In this document: piece after piece, positions 9,532 to 18,168 of the stretch
Position numbering within the stretch: the first letter of the stretch is position 1
Layout: each line of letters begins with the position of its first letter
Source: Candidatus Omnitrophota bacterium
GTDB lineage: Bacteria > Omnitrophota > Gorgyraeia > Zapsychrales > Zapsychraceae
NCBI GenBank assembly: GCA_020632495.1
Contig: JACKFL010000006.1
Span: 744,001-808,000 of the forward strand
Direction: 5' to 3'
DNA length: 64,000 nt
The notes under the pieces: model-generated
Told to the model about the DNA's origin: nothing
Databases searched by the model: none
What the model saw: only the letters and a program-made list of their open reading frames with translations
Made by a program: the position numbers and the translations under genes

Positions 9532-10196
9532 ATGCGTTATTTCCTCCCGTTGTTCATTCTGCTTTGGCCGTGAATCCTGCGGCGCCGGAAGATATCGCGG
9601 CGGAACCGGTCGGCGGTGGAAGAAGAGATGCCCGACTACGATCGAAGCCTGCGCTCAGTTGCGCGAAGACTATCTCCAGCTGAAAAAGGAGGTCGGAGAT
9701 TACACGGCCCGCATCAATGCACGATGAATCCGGGGCCGGCCGATCTCCACTCAGCAGATGAAAAGCAGGATCTCGAGCGGGAGTTTCGCAAACGCGTAAA
9801 CTGATCCTCGACGACCATCAAGAACAGGTTGCCAAGCTTCCGGGATGAGGAGGCCGCCCGCAAAGGTAACCTCGACAACTATTATTACGAAGAAGCTCCC
9901 CAAAAGAAAAAGCCCCCAAGACTACCATGGCCAAGCCCGACAAAGTCACGTTGAGCCGGCTGAAGAAACCGTTCGCCGCGGTTCGCGCAGCATGCTACCG
10001 CCGTTTGAAGAAAATCTGAACTGGGCAACAAGCCTAAGTTTAGCACCGGGCCGTGCCGGTGGGATTGTCAACCGATGCTGAACGTGCCACGCAGTTACGC
10101 GGCAACGATGACGATGATGACGATAACGGAAAGGCGGCCAAACAGCCCCGCAACATCGGCGAAGCCCATGGCATGTTTGAACCGAAACCGGCGTAA
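9532..10196 (+). pseudogene. frame-disrupted exported coiled-coil protein
   Basis: ATG 9532 follows AAAGGAG and opens a short signal-like sequence (MRYFLPLFIL). Readable coding then jumps between frames: SALAVNPAAPEDIAAEP, QLREDYLQLKKEVGDYTARINA, STQQMKSRI, LDDHQEQVAKL, RKGNLDNYYYEE, PKTTMAKPDKVTLSRLKKP, then an acidic tail GNDDDDDDNGKAAKQPRNIGEAHGMFEPKPA before TAA 10194. Together these suggest one protein of about 215 residues with charged helical segments and a poly-Asp stretch. No family recognised. At least five shifts are needed. Amino-acid composition stays protein-like between them, which argues for consensus errors rather than old decay. Confidence 0.5.
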
Positions 10197-10289
10197 ATAA
10201 TCCGTGTCGAATAACCGCTCCTGAATCTTAAAAAAGAAATTCTGCCAAACGGCGATGCGTTGTGCTGGCGTGATTTAATGCGTTTTAAA

Positions 10290-10336
10290 GTGATAAAATT
10301 CACGTAATTGACAATCACATGTGATTAGAATAGAAT
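10290..10336 (+). promoter_or_regulatory. rex-hox promoter with candidate Rex operator
   Basis: TTGACA (10308-10313), a 17-base spacer and TAGAAT (10331-10336) form a strong sigma-70-type promoter 34 bases before the rex ATG. The spacer holds a perfect palindrome AATCACATGTGATT (10313-10326). Just upstream, GTGATAAAATTCAC (10290-10303) matches the GTGA-N5-TTCAC core of known Rex operators. Autoregulation of rex and NADH-responsive control of the hydrogenase genes would fit; this is inference from motif and context. Confidence 0.55.
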
Positions 10337-10369
10337 AATCTAAAATATTGTGACTGCTCAGAACAACAA

Positions 10370-11055
10370 ATGAAGACACCCAAACACTCCTCATCAGCGT
10401 CTCTATCAGTACCGGCAGGCGCTCTTCCGGCTGCAAAACTGGGCTTTGTGGATCTACTCTGATGATCTGGCCGAAGCCATCGGCGTGACGGCCGTCCAGG
10501 TCCGGAAAGGATTTCTCGCTTCTTTGCGATCAGCGGTAACAAGCGCGGCGGCTATGTCGTGGCTGAACTCATCAACCAGCTTAATAACAAACTCGGCAAG
10601 AACGAACCCAGGAAGCCATCCTGGTCGGCGCGGAAACATCAGCCGGGCCCTCTTTGCAGTACGACGGATTTTCACGGGAGGGATCCGGCTGGTGCGCCTT
10701 TGATATAGATCCCGCCCGGCACGATGCTGGACGCCGGTATTCCGGTCCTGCCTTTTGACGACATGAGCGCCTTCGTCCGGCGGGAGGGCATCATAACAGG
10801 GATCATCGCCGTTCCGGTCATGCCGCCGCCCAGCAAGTGATGGACAAAATGGTCGGGGCCGGCATCCGCGGGATCCTCAATTTCGCACCGGTGGTGCTCA
10901 AGGCTCCCGAGGAGGTCTTCGTCGACAGTATCAATCTCGTGCTGGAGTTGGAAACGGTCAATTACTTCGCGCAGGCCTATGCCGGGACGAATAAATATCA
11001 AATGGGGAACACCTCAAACGGAGGATGGCAACATGACCCAAGCGGTTGCAGATAA
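10370..11055 (+). pseudogene. rex: redox-sensing repressor Rex, frame-disrupted
   Basis: Rex senses NADH/NAD+ and represses fermentation and hydrogenase genes when NADH is low. Family blocks can be read in order across frames: DDLAEAIGVTAVQVRK (winged-helix recognition region), GNKRGGYVVAELINQLNN, ILVG-AGNISRALL (Rossmann glycine motif), YDGFSREGIRLVRAFDIDP, DMSAFVRREGIITGIIAVPV, then an unbroken stretch from 10837: MVGAGIRGILNFAPVVLK and LVLELETVNYFAQAY. The order and content match full-length Rex (about 210 residues), so only frame is lost. Several one- or two-base indels are needed between 10380 and 10800. The start is ATG 10370; the end overlaps the next gene and is approximate. Confidence 0.8.
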
Positions 11056-11525
11056 AAAGGCGGAGACGCTAAGGCGGATCCGCGTCTAAAACTCATCAAT
11101 GCAGCGATCAGGAAGAACAAATCGCAACCCGACGCGCTCATCCAGGTGCTGCACGTGGCGCAGAATATGTACGGTTATCTGCCTATGGACGTGGTCCGTC
11201 ACATCACCCACGCGCTGCGCCTGCCGCCGAGCCGTGTTTACAGGTGTGATAACGTTCTATCACTTCTTCAATCTCAACAAGCAGGGAGATCATACCTGTA
11301 TGGTTTGTACCGGTACCGCATGCTATGTCAAGGGCGCGCAAGCGGTGCTCGACGCGATTGCCGACAGGTTCGGCATCCGTCCGGGAAGTCACCGCCGACG
11401 AAAGCCTCGGACTGCAAACGGCCCGTTGTTCTTGGTGCCTGCGAGACTGGCGCCGGCCGTCGTGATCGACGACCAGGGTCCTCAACAAGTTGTACCGGAA
11501 CAAATGGAAAAAGAACGCTTTTTAA
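11033..11525 (+). pseudogene. hoxE: HoxE-type [2Fe-2S] hydrogenase subunit, frame-disrupted
   Basis: NuoE-like thioredoxin-fold subunit that passes electrons between the flavin subunit and the hydrogenase. Starts at ATG 11033 after GGAGG. Blocks readable across frames: LKLINAAIRKNKSQPDALIQ, VLHVAQNMYGYLPMDVVRHI, RLPPSRVYGVITFYHFFNL, CMVCTGTACYVKGA (first cysteine pair), ARCLGACG (second pair, recovered by dropping an extra T and shifting once) and LAPAVVIDDQ. All four cluster cysteines are present. About five small indels break it. The stop at 11523-11525 is the likely end; the next gene follows within 15 bases. Confidence 0.75.
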
Positions 11526-11539
11526 GCGGGGGATCCGAT

Positions 11540-13185
11540 ATGAATACCAATGAACTCAAGGAGCTGAGCGAAAAGATCGTCGGAAGAAGGTAAAGCATTC
11601 AAAAAGAAAGTCTGCGTCTGCTGCGGCGCCGGATGCCTGTCTTCAGGAAGTGAGGCCGTTCTGGAGTCGATGAACAGACTATCAAGACAAGGGGCTGGAA
11701 AGTAATGGTTCAGGTGATACCGTCGGGGTGCATGGGGCCCTGCAACGCAGGGACCGCTGGTGAAGATCCTGCCCGAGGAAACCATCTATGAAAAGCTCTG
11801 ACGGCCATGCCGTCGAAGCGGTTGGCTGACGGCCACATCGTGAAGGATACGCCTCAGGAGGATAAGCTCTTGTTCAGTGAGTACCGCGACAACCTTTGTC
11901 GACTCCGGAAGACCCTTTTTTCAAGCGACAGAAGCGGATCGCTTGAGAACTGCGGACGCATCAATCCTGAAAGTATCGAGGATTACATCGGTGTCAACGG
12001 CTATCAGGCGCTGGCCTACGCGCTGCACCGGTCGAGCCCCGAGCATATTATCGGCGAGATCAAGCTCAGCCGGCTGCGCAGCGGCTGGGGCCGGGTATTG
12101 CCGACCGGTTTCAAATGGGAGAACCGTGTACCGTCACGTCGCCGACCAGAAATATGTCGTGTGTAATGCCGATGAGGGGGATCCGGGTGCATTCAGCGGA
12201 CCGCAGTATCCTGGAGGGCGACCCGCACCGCGTTCTCGAAGGGGATGATCCTGGCCGGCTACGCGATCGGCGCGACACAGGCTATGCCTATCCATCTGGC
12301 GGGAGTATCGCGGCGATCAAGCGATTCGAAGAGGCTCTCAAGCAGGCCGGAAAAGGATTCCTGGGCCGCAGTATTATAAGCAGTGACTTCTCCTTTGATG
12401 TGGAGATCCGTATCGGCGCCGGGGCGTTCGTCTGCGGCGAAGAGACCGCGTTGCTGGCGTCCATCGAAGGCAAGCGCGGTACGCCGCGCCCGCTCCGCCG
12501 TACCCTGCGGAAACGGCCTGTGGGAAAGCCGACTCTGATCAACAATGTGGAGACGTTCGCGAATATCGCCCCTGATCGTTATCAGCGGCGCGACGCCTTC
12601 GGTGAAGTCGGGACTCCCAAGAGCGCCGGGACCAAGGTATTCGCCTTAGCCGGCAAAGTACAAATTTCGGGATTAATCGAAGTCCCGATGGGGACTAACC
12701 TGCGCGACATCATCTTTGAGATCGGTGGGGGGATTCCCGGCGGTCATAAATTCAAGGCCGCACAGACCGGCGGCCCATCCGGCGGGTGTATTCCGGAGCA
12801 GCATCTCGATCATCCGGTGGACTATGAGTCTCTGCAGGAGCTCGGTTCGATCATGGGGTCCGGCGGGTTGATCGTCATGGATGAGACCTCGGATATGGTC
12901 GATGTAGCCCGGTATTTCATGGAGTTCTGCGTCGACGAGTCGTGCGGAAAATGTATTCCCTGCCGCGTCGGGACCAAGCAGATGTTTGATCTGTTGACCA
13001 AGATCTATGAGGGACGGGCGACCGACATCGATCTGGCTACCCTGGAGCAGCTGGCGCATGTGGTCAAAGACACCAGCCTGTGCGGGCTGGGCATGTCCGC
13101 CCCCAATCCGCTGTTGAGCACCCTGCGGTTTTTCAAGGAAGATTATATCCAGCATTTGAAGGACAGTACGCTGGCTAATGTATAA
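11540..13185 (+). pseudogene. hoxF: HoxF-type NAD(P)H:FMN diaphorase subunit, frame-disrupted N-terminal half
   Basis: NuoF-like flavoprotein that exchanges electrons with NAD(H). ATG 11540 follows GGGGGA. The N-terminal thioredoxin-like domain reads VCCGAGCLSS then VQVIPSGCMGPC in another frame. The flavin/NAD region follows: YQALAYALHRSSPEHIIGEI, YVVCNADEGDPGAF, and GAGAFVCGEETALLASIEGK. The stretch from about 12310 is mostly one frame: KPTLINNVETFANIAP, SLBB-like VPMGTNLRDIIFEIGGG, and the N3-type cluster motif CGKCIPCRVGT with CGLG later. Two short wrong-frame patches (around 12290 and 12490) include shortened G runs, as expected from homopolymer miscalls. Intact hoxU starts 12 bases after the stop. 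Confidence 0.8.
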
Positions 13186-13196
13186 AGGAGGCCTTC

Positions 13197-13904
13197 ATGC
13201 CAGATAAGATCACGCTATCGATTAACGGAACACAGATCAAGACAGAAGAGGGCAAATCCATCCTCAGCGTCTGTAAGGAGAACGATATTCATATCCCGGT
13301 CATGTGTCACTTCCCTGGGCTGACGGATGTCGGCGCGTGCCGGCTGTGTCTCTGTGAGGTCAAAGGCTACAACAAGCTGCTCCCCGCCTGCACCACGCTG
13401 GCGGCGGAGAATATGGAGATACAGACCCATACCGAGAAGTTGAAGGAATACCGCCGGGTGATTGTCGAGATGTTCTTTTCCGAACGTAACCACATGTGTT
13501 CGATCTGTGTGGCCAACACCAACTGCGAACTGCAGGATATGGCTACTCAAGTCGGGATGCACCATGTGCGATTTCCGTTCTTGAATCAGGAATGCGCGGT
13601 CGACGCCTCGCACCCGAAATACATCATCGATCATAACCGTTGCATCATGTGCACGCGGTGCGTGCGGGTGTGCTCCGAGGTGGAAGGCGCGCATAACTGG
13701 GATGTTAAAAATCGCGGCTATAACACCAGGATTATATCCGACTTCGACCAGCCGTGGGGCGATTCGGAGACCTGCACGTCATGCGGCAAGTGCCTGAACG
13801 TTTGTCCGACCGGGGCCCTGTGGACGAAGGGATCGGTACAGGGGAAATTGGATAAGTATCCGGAGAAGATCACCGATTTGATAGAAAAGAGGGGGATCCA
13901 CTGA
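13197..13904 (+). CDS. hoxU: HoxU-type iron-sulfur subunit of NAD(P)-linked hydrogenase
   Basis: 235 residues, the usual HoxU length. Electron-wire subunit linking HoxEF to HoxYH. An N-terminal plant-type [2Fe-2S] domain has CHFPGLTDVGACRLCLCEV and a distal cysteine in LLPACTT. The NuoG-type His/Cys motif follows (HMCSICVANTNCELQ). Two [4Fe-4S] clusters are bound by CIMCTRCVRVC and CTSCGKCLNVCP. ATG 13197 has AAAGGAGG upstream; the stop at 13904 shares one base with the hoxY start, so translation is coupled. All cluster ligands are present and the frame is clean, in contrast to the genes just upstream. Confidence 0.92.
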   Translation: MPDKITLSINGTQIKTEEGKSILSVCKENDIHIPVMCHFPGLTDVGACRLCLCEVKGYNKLLPACTTLAAENMEIQTHTEKLKEYRRVIVEMFFSERNHMCSICVANTNCELQDMATQVGMHHVRFPFLNQECAVDASHPKYIIDHNRCIMCTRCVRVCSEVEGAHNWDVKNRGYNTRIISDFDQPWGDSETCTSCGKCLNVCPTGALWTKGSVQGKLDKYPEKITDLIEKRGIH

Positions 13905-14440
13905 TGAAAAAGAAGATCGCAACCGTATGGCTGGCCGGCTGCTCCGGATGCCACATGTCCCTGCTCGACATGGACGAGCGGATCCTGGACGTGCTGGCGG
14001 TGGCCGACATCGTGAAAAGCCCGATCGTCGACGGCAAAAAACTGCCGGAAGTGGACGTCACCGTGGTGGAAGGCGCGGTGGGGGCCGATGAGCATATTGA
14101 GGAGATCAAACACATCCGCAAGCAATCGAAGGTCCTGGTGTCTTTGGGGGATTGCGCGATTAACGGGAATATCTCGGCGATGCGTAATTTTTACACGGTG
14201 CAGGATGCGCTGGCGCGTTCCTATGCCGACAGCGACACCAACGATGCCCCGCAGATACCCGGGTGCGAGGATATTTTGACGCTCGACAGGAAGGTCGTTC
14301 CGTTGCATGACATCGTCAAGGTGGACTATTATATTCCGGGCTGTCCGCCGACGGGAGACATGATATTTTACGTACTCAACGAGATTCTCAACGACCGTGT
14401 GCCGGATTTGCAGAAGGAAGGAGGGCTTAAGAATGGCTGA
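13904..14440 (+). CDS. hoxY: NiFe hydrogenase small subunit HoxY
   Basis: 178 residues, the typical length of cytoplasmic group 3 small subunits. Carries the proximal [4Fe-4S] cluster next to the NiFe site. Cluster ligands lie in WLAGCSGCHMSLLD (start), SLGDCAINGNI (middle) and YIPGCPPTGD (end). It has no Tat signal and no extra C-terminal clusters, consistent with a soluble bidirectional enzyme. It starts on the last base of hoxU and its 3' end overlaps hoxH by 8 bases. Confidence 0.92.
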   Translation: MKKKIATVWLAGCSGCHMSLLDMDERILDVLAVADIVKSPIVDGKKLPEVDVTVVEGAVGADEHIEEIKHIRKQSKVLVSLGDCAINGNISAMRNFYTVQDALARSYADSDTNDAPQIPGCEDILTLDRKVVPLHDIVKVDYYIPGCPPTGDMIFYVLNEILNDRVPDLQKEGGLKNG

Positions 14441-15875
14441 GACCAAAGGCAAGAAAATCACCATCAGTCCGGTGACCCGGATCGAGGGCCACGCCCGCAT
14501 CACGCTGCAATACGATGCCACAGGCAAGCTCGACGAAGCGCGTTTTCACGTCAATGAATTCCGCGGGTTCGAAAAGTTCTGCGAAGGCCGCTATTTTACG
14601 GAAATGCCGGCGATCACTCCGCGCATCTGCGGGATCTGTCCGGTCAGTCACGCCGTGTGCAGCGCTAAAGCGGGAGAGAGTATCATGCGCATCCAACCGC
14701 CGCGCATCGGTGATCAGCTGCGCCGGTTGATCCAACTGGGCCAAATGATATCTTCGCACGCTCTGAGTTTCTACCATCTGTCTTCGCCGGACATGCTGAT
14801 GGGTTGGGACTGTGACCCGGACAAGCGCAACATTGTGGGGATGTATGAACAGTTTCCCGATCTGGTCCGCCGGGGCATCCGGCTGCGTCAATTCGGACAG
14901 GAAATCAGCATGTATATCACCGGCAAAAAAATTCACACGATGGGGGTGGTGTGCGGCGGAATGAGCATTCCCCTCAAAGAGGAGGCACGGGAAGCCCTGT
15001 TGAAGTGGATCCCCGAGGCATTGGAAACGCTGGATATGTCCCTCGAGCTGTACAAGGGCTATTACGAGAAGAATAAAGAAGAACTCAATGCCTTTGCGTA
15101 CCATCCCACCATGTACATGGGGCTGGTGCAGGCCGACGGCACGCATGAATTCTACGACGGCAAAGTCCGGCTCGTTGATGAGAAAGGAGAGATCGTTGAG
15201 GACGGATTCAATCCGGAGGACTTTGCCCGGTATATTGCCGAACATCCCATCGCCTGGTCCTATCTCAAGTACCCCTACTACAAACCGTACGGATTTGAAA
15301 AAGGGTTCTATCGCGTCGGTCCGTTGGCGCGGCTCAATGTCGCCGAACGCATGTCCACTCCGCTGGCGCAAAAAGAGTTTGAATTATTCCGCCGGCTGGA
15401 AGACGGGAAGGTGATCCACGGGACCTTCCATTTCCACTACGCCCGATTGATAGAAATGCTGAGTTCGGTCGAGCAGGCCCGCGACATTCTCAATGATCCC
15501 CAGATCCTGTCGACCGAAACCTGGGCGCGCGGAGAGCGCAACCAGCACGACGGGGTCGGTTGTACCGAGGCCCCGCGCGGCATCCTGTTCCATCACTATA
15601 CGACGGACGACAACGGATTGCTGACCAAGGTGAATCTCCTCATTGCCACCGGGCAAAACAATCCGGCGATGAATACATCGATCAAACAGGTGGCTGAAAA
15701 GTACGTCAAACTTGATGACGTGCAGGAGGGGGCGCTCAACCGGGTGGAAGGCGCGATCCGCTGTTATGATCCGTGCCTGTCCTGTTCCACTCATGCGGCC
15801 GGCCAGATGCCGCTGCTGATCGAGTTGAAGGACCATCACGGGAAAGTTGTCCGGACACTGGCCCGCGGCGGATAA
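14433..15875 (+). CDS. hoxH: NiFe hydrogenase large subunit HoxH
   Basis: 480 residues from ATG 14433, chosen because GGAAGGAGG lies just upstream and MAETKGKKITISPVTRIEGHARI matches family N-termini. Holds the NiFe(CN)2CO active site: L1 motif RICGICPVSHAVC near residue 62 and L2 motif DPCLSCSTH near the C-terminus, giving the four Ni-ligating cysteines. The residues after the L2 histidine form the extension normally removed by an endopeptidase during maturation. With HoxEFUY this predicts a group 3d bidirectional NAD-linked hydrogenase. No hyp maturation gene or HoxW-type protease was recognised in the window. Confidence 0.93.
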   Translation: MAETKGKKITISPVTRIEGHARITLQYDATGKLDEARFHVNEFRGFEKFCEGRYFTEMPAITPRICGICPVSHAVCSAKAGESIMRIQPPRIGDQLRRLIQLGQMISSHALSFYHLSSPDMLMGWDCDPDKRNIVGMYEQFPDLVRRGIRLRQFGQEISMYITGKKIHTMGVVCGGMSIPLKEEAREALLKWIPEALETLDMSLELYKGYYEKNKEELNAFAYHPTMYMGLVQADGTHEFYDGKVRLVDEKGEIVEDGFNPEDFARYIAEHPIAWSYLKYPYYKPYGFEKGFYRVGPLARLNVAERMSTPLAQKEFELFRRLEDGKVIHGTFHFHYARLIEMLSSVEQARDILNDPQILSTETWARGERNQHDGVGCTEAPRGILFHHYTTDDNGLLTKVNLLIATGQNNPAMNTSIKQVAEKYVKLDDVQEGALNRVEGAIRCYDPCLSCSTHAAGQMPLLIELKDHHGKVVRTLARGG

Positions 15876-16141
15876 TCCCAGCAACGTCCTGTCACCGGGA
15901 GGTCTTGGGACGCTCAAAGAGGCCAACATCGGCCTGAACTATCCGCATTTCCGGGAGTTCCTGTGAACGCCGGGCTTTTGGTAACCAAAACGGCCGGAAT
16001 AAGGCCGGGTATGAGCGCCTGTTGCGGGAAGCAGGGGCCAGGGAATGGCCTCAATTACCCGGGACCGGAGCTTATCCCGCCCGGCCAGGCACGAAAACCA
16101 TAGAATAGCAAAAAATTACAAGTTTAATGCAAGATTTCTCC
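15876..16141 (+). other. intergenic stretch after hoxH, no gene recognised
   Basis: One frame continues past the hoxH stop as NPSNVLSPGGLGTLKEANIGL ending in HFREFL-stop near 15966, which reads like protein but matches no family I know. The rest, to about 16140, turns A/T-rich before the next promoter. A short remnant, or a displaced piece of a maturation gene, is possible. Confidence 0.3.
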
Positions 16142-16169
16142 TTGAATATGCCGCCCTGTATTATATAAT
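16142..16169 (+). promoter_or_regulatory. sigma-70-type promoter of PEP-CTERM gene
   Basis: TTGAAT (16142-16147) and a perfect TATAAT (16164-16169) with a 16-base spacer. Predicted start near 16176 leaves a 5' leader of about 130 bases. Confidence 0.6.
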
Positions 16170-16182
16170 TTAGCGAAATTTG

Positions 16183-16247
16183 AACCGGGAGCTACATCCA
16201 TAATACAAACCCGGTTCCGGTAGCAGGTTGCTGAGAACGGAATTTTT
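16183..16247 (+). promoter_or_regulatory. structured 5' leader with two competing hairpins
   Basis: AACCGGG (16183-16189) pairs with CCCGGTT (16210-16216). TTCCG (16215-16219) pairs with CGGAA (16238-16242), with an inner AGCA/TGCT helix, and is followed at once by TTTTT (16243-16247). The two stems share bases 16215-16216, so they compete at their edge. This resembles an attenuator; no known riboswitch class was recognised. Confidence 0.35.
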
Positions 16248-16304
16248 AAGGATCCCTTCAAGAAGACCGCGCTGCAAAAAATCCAACAACAAAGGACAAC
16301 TACG

Positions 16305-17165
16305 ATGAAGACTGCAAGAAACGTGTTTGGAATGATGCTCTTGATGGGAGGCTTGGCGCTCGCAACGGCTCCGTTGGCGTCTGCCCAGCCGTACGCCGGG
16401 GCAATGGCAACCGACAGTTGCGAAACTGGTCCGGGAGGGATTGCCGGAGTTGCAACCCCTTGCCAAGTGGATGTGAATCCGCAAATTTACCAGGCCATTA
16501 ACCATATCTGGGATGTGACCGGTGCGCCTTTCGCGCCGTTGGCCAACAACGCCCAGACCGACAGCCGCCAGATCTTGGGAAGCACGGGATACTGGAGCCA
16601 ATTGGGTGGCGGGACGCCGTCAAAGGTCGCGGTCATCGCGATCGGCGCCGCACGCACCAATCAATTGGGTGTCTTTCCGTTCGGTGATCCCGGATCGGTG
16701 AGCTACATTATCCCGGCCCAAACCGGATTTACCTTGTTCGGAACCGGCGGCAACCCGTTCCCCGGCGGTGTGATCAATATTGCCGGCGATTTCGGCTTCG
16801 CGCTTCAATCGCAACCGACAGGTTTCCCGACTGATATCTGGTACTCCGATCCGACACTCAATTCGGATCTGGTTGACCACGTGCTCGCTTTCGGTCTGCC
16901 CGGACTTAACGGTCTGAGCATCGACATCGACCTGGACGGGGATAACATCGCCGATGACACCGTCACCTTCGGTACCAACACATTCCTGTTCGGCTGGGAA
17001 GACCGCCCGGCGACTCAAGCCGGTTTCGACGCCGACTATAACGATACGATCTTCCTGATCTCACGTTTGACCCAGGATGAAACCGTGGTTCCGGAACCGG
17101 CATCACTTCTGCTGCTCGGCAGTGGATTCGCCGGTATGATGGGATTGCGCCGCCGTCGCAAGTAA
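16305..17165 (+). CDS. PEP-CTERM exported protein, DUF4114-like
   Basis: 286 residues. Signal peptide with cleavage near ASA-QPY, a beta-rich body, and a C-terminal sorting signal: PEP at 263-265, hydrophobic SLLLLGSGFAGMMGL, then RRRRK. Exosortase is expected to cleave at or near PEP during transport to the surface matrix. The stretch WEDRPATQAGFDADYNDTIFLISRL resembles the acidic Ca-binding-like end of DUF4114 domains. The body is colinear with the protein at 54117-54977, also 286 residues. No exosortase gene is nearby (the one in this window is at 51.4 kb). AAAGGA lies upstream of ATG 16305. An intrinsic terminator follows, so the gene is monocistronic. Confidence 0.88.
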   Translation: MKTARNVFGMMLLMGGLALATAPLASAQPYAGAMATDSCETGPGGIAGVATPCQVDVNPQIYQAINHIWDVTGAPFAPLANNAQTDSRQILGSTGYWSQLGGGTPSKVAVIAIGAARTNQLGVFPFGDPGSVSYIIPAQTGFTLFGTGGNPFPGGVINIAGDFGFALQSQPTGFPTDIWYSDPTLNSDLVDHVLAFGLPGLNGLSIDIDLDGDNIADDTVTFGTNTFLFGWEDRPATQAGFDADYNDTIFLISRLTQDETVVPEPASLLLLGSGFAGMMGLRRRRK

Positions 17166-17197
17166 TTCTCAAACGGCTTACAAAAGATAGACAGCAA

Positions 17198-17235
17198 AAT
17201 CCCCTTGGTGAAGATTCACCAAGGGGATTTTTTTT
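17198..17235 (+). terminator. intrinsic terminator
   Basis: AATCCCCTTGGTGAA pairs with TTCACCAAGGGGATT around a short loop and runs into eight T residues. It ends the PEP-CTERM transcript. The A-run on the other strand could also serve the convergent gene at 17349-17990. Confidence 0.9.
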
Positions 17236-17348
17236 GAGCTAAGTACAGGCACGCGTTGGCTAAAATGGCTATACCCTGAATCTGTCCGGGGCGCCGGTTA
17301 TTGTATTAGCGAGTCTGTTTCACAATCCTTGTCAGCAATTAAACGCTG

Positions 17349-17990
17349 TCAGCGGTTATATCCGGCGTTGGCCGGTTTGTATTTGGACTTGTCCGTGGGG
17401 TGTGCGGAAGTGGAGACCTCGGGGTTCACGGCCGGTTTCATGACATCCGACCCGCGCGGAACCGCGGGGCGCAGTTTAGAAGAATCCGTGGGATGGGGAG
17501 AGGAGTATTTGTCCGGATCCTTAGGTACGGCTGCCGTAACAACATCGCTGTCGCCAAGCGGGACCGCAGCCCTGAGTTTGCTCGTATCCGCGGGATGCGT
17601 GGAAACGGCCCGGCGCGGGGCCTGGCGCGGCTGAATCTCGGCCTTGAGCAGTTCCTCGGTGATTTCCAGCTCCTGGGTCAATTCCCCGCCCAAAGAGGAT
17701 TCAGCCGTGATGGTCAGGACATCGCCTTTTTCGGCCTTCAGGCTGACGTCAACGTACTGAACGTTGGGATTGATCTGCTGGCGGGGCCGTTCGACGACCG
17801 GGCTGCCGCCGTTCTTGCTGACTTCCACCCGCTTGATGTATTCACGGACGTTGTTTCGGGACAGATGGTGGATGTCCAGCATCAGGATCCCTTTGGACTG
17901 GTCGTACTGCGCTGTTATCTTCGACGGCGGTCGCGCCCAAGCGGGGGCGGCGAGCAGCAGGAAGGCAGCGAAAAGAGATAGAGTTTTCAT
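17349..17990 (-). CDS. exported protein with Pro/Lys-rich C-terminal repeats
   Basis: 213 residues from the ATG at 17990 (GGGA upstream on the minus strand). Upstream in-frame starts would put a non-signal sequence in front, so this start is preferred. Signal peptide with cleavage near AWA-RPP. Residues about 20-115 look like a beta-sandwich domain (ITAQYDQSKGILMLDIHH, VRYIKRVEV-like strands). The tail holds a repeated unit, roughly HPxDxSKLRxAVP, three times (HPADTSKLRAAVP, HPTDSSKLRPAVP, HPTDKSKYKPANA). Such tails often bind cell wall or polysaccharide, but function here is unknown. Divergent from the HTTM gene. Confidence 0.75.
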   Translation of the reverse strand: MKTLSLFAAFLLLAAPAWARPPSKITAQYDQSKGILMLDIHHLSRNNVREYIKRVEVSKNGGSPVVERPRQQINPNVQYVDVSLKAEKGDVLTITAESSLGGELTQELEITEELLKAEIQPRQAPRRAVSTHPADTSKLRAAVPLGDSDVVTAAVPKDPDKYSSPHPTDSSKLRPAVPRGSDVMKPAVNPEVSTSAHPTDKSKYKPANAGYNR

Positions 17991-18168
17991 ATGCATAATC
18001 CCAATCTTATCACATTTCGCCTGGAAGTTGATGTTAAAATGGAGAAAGTTCTCCACGGTTTTCAGTCGGCATCGGCGGCCTGGAGAAGACCCGACAGACG
18101 ACGCTTTAAGTATATACGATCCGGGCCGGCTTCGCCAAACAGCCCGCGGACAATCGATAAGGATAGCC

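Noticed and set aside
16183..16247. c-di-GMP riboswitch in the PEP-CTERM leader
   Set aside because: A GGTAGC...GGTTGC-like 3' part caught the eye, but the 5' half lacks the conserved ligand-binding bases.
17400..17981. 193-codon plus-strand frame opposite the repeat-tailed exported protein
   Set aside because: The minus-strand product has a signal peptide and regular repeats; this frame is its reverse image.
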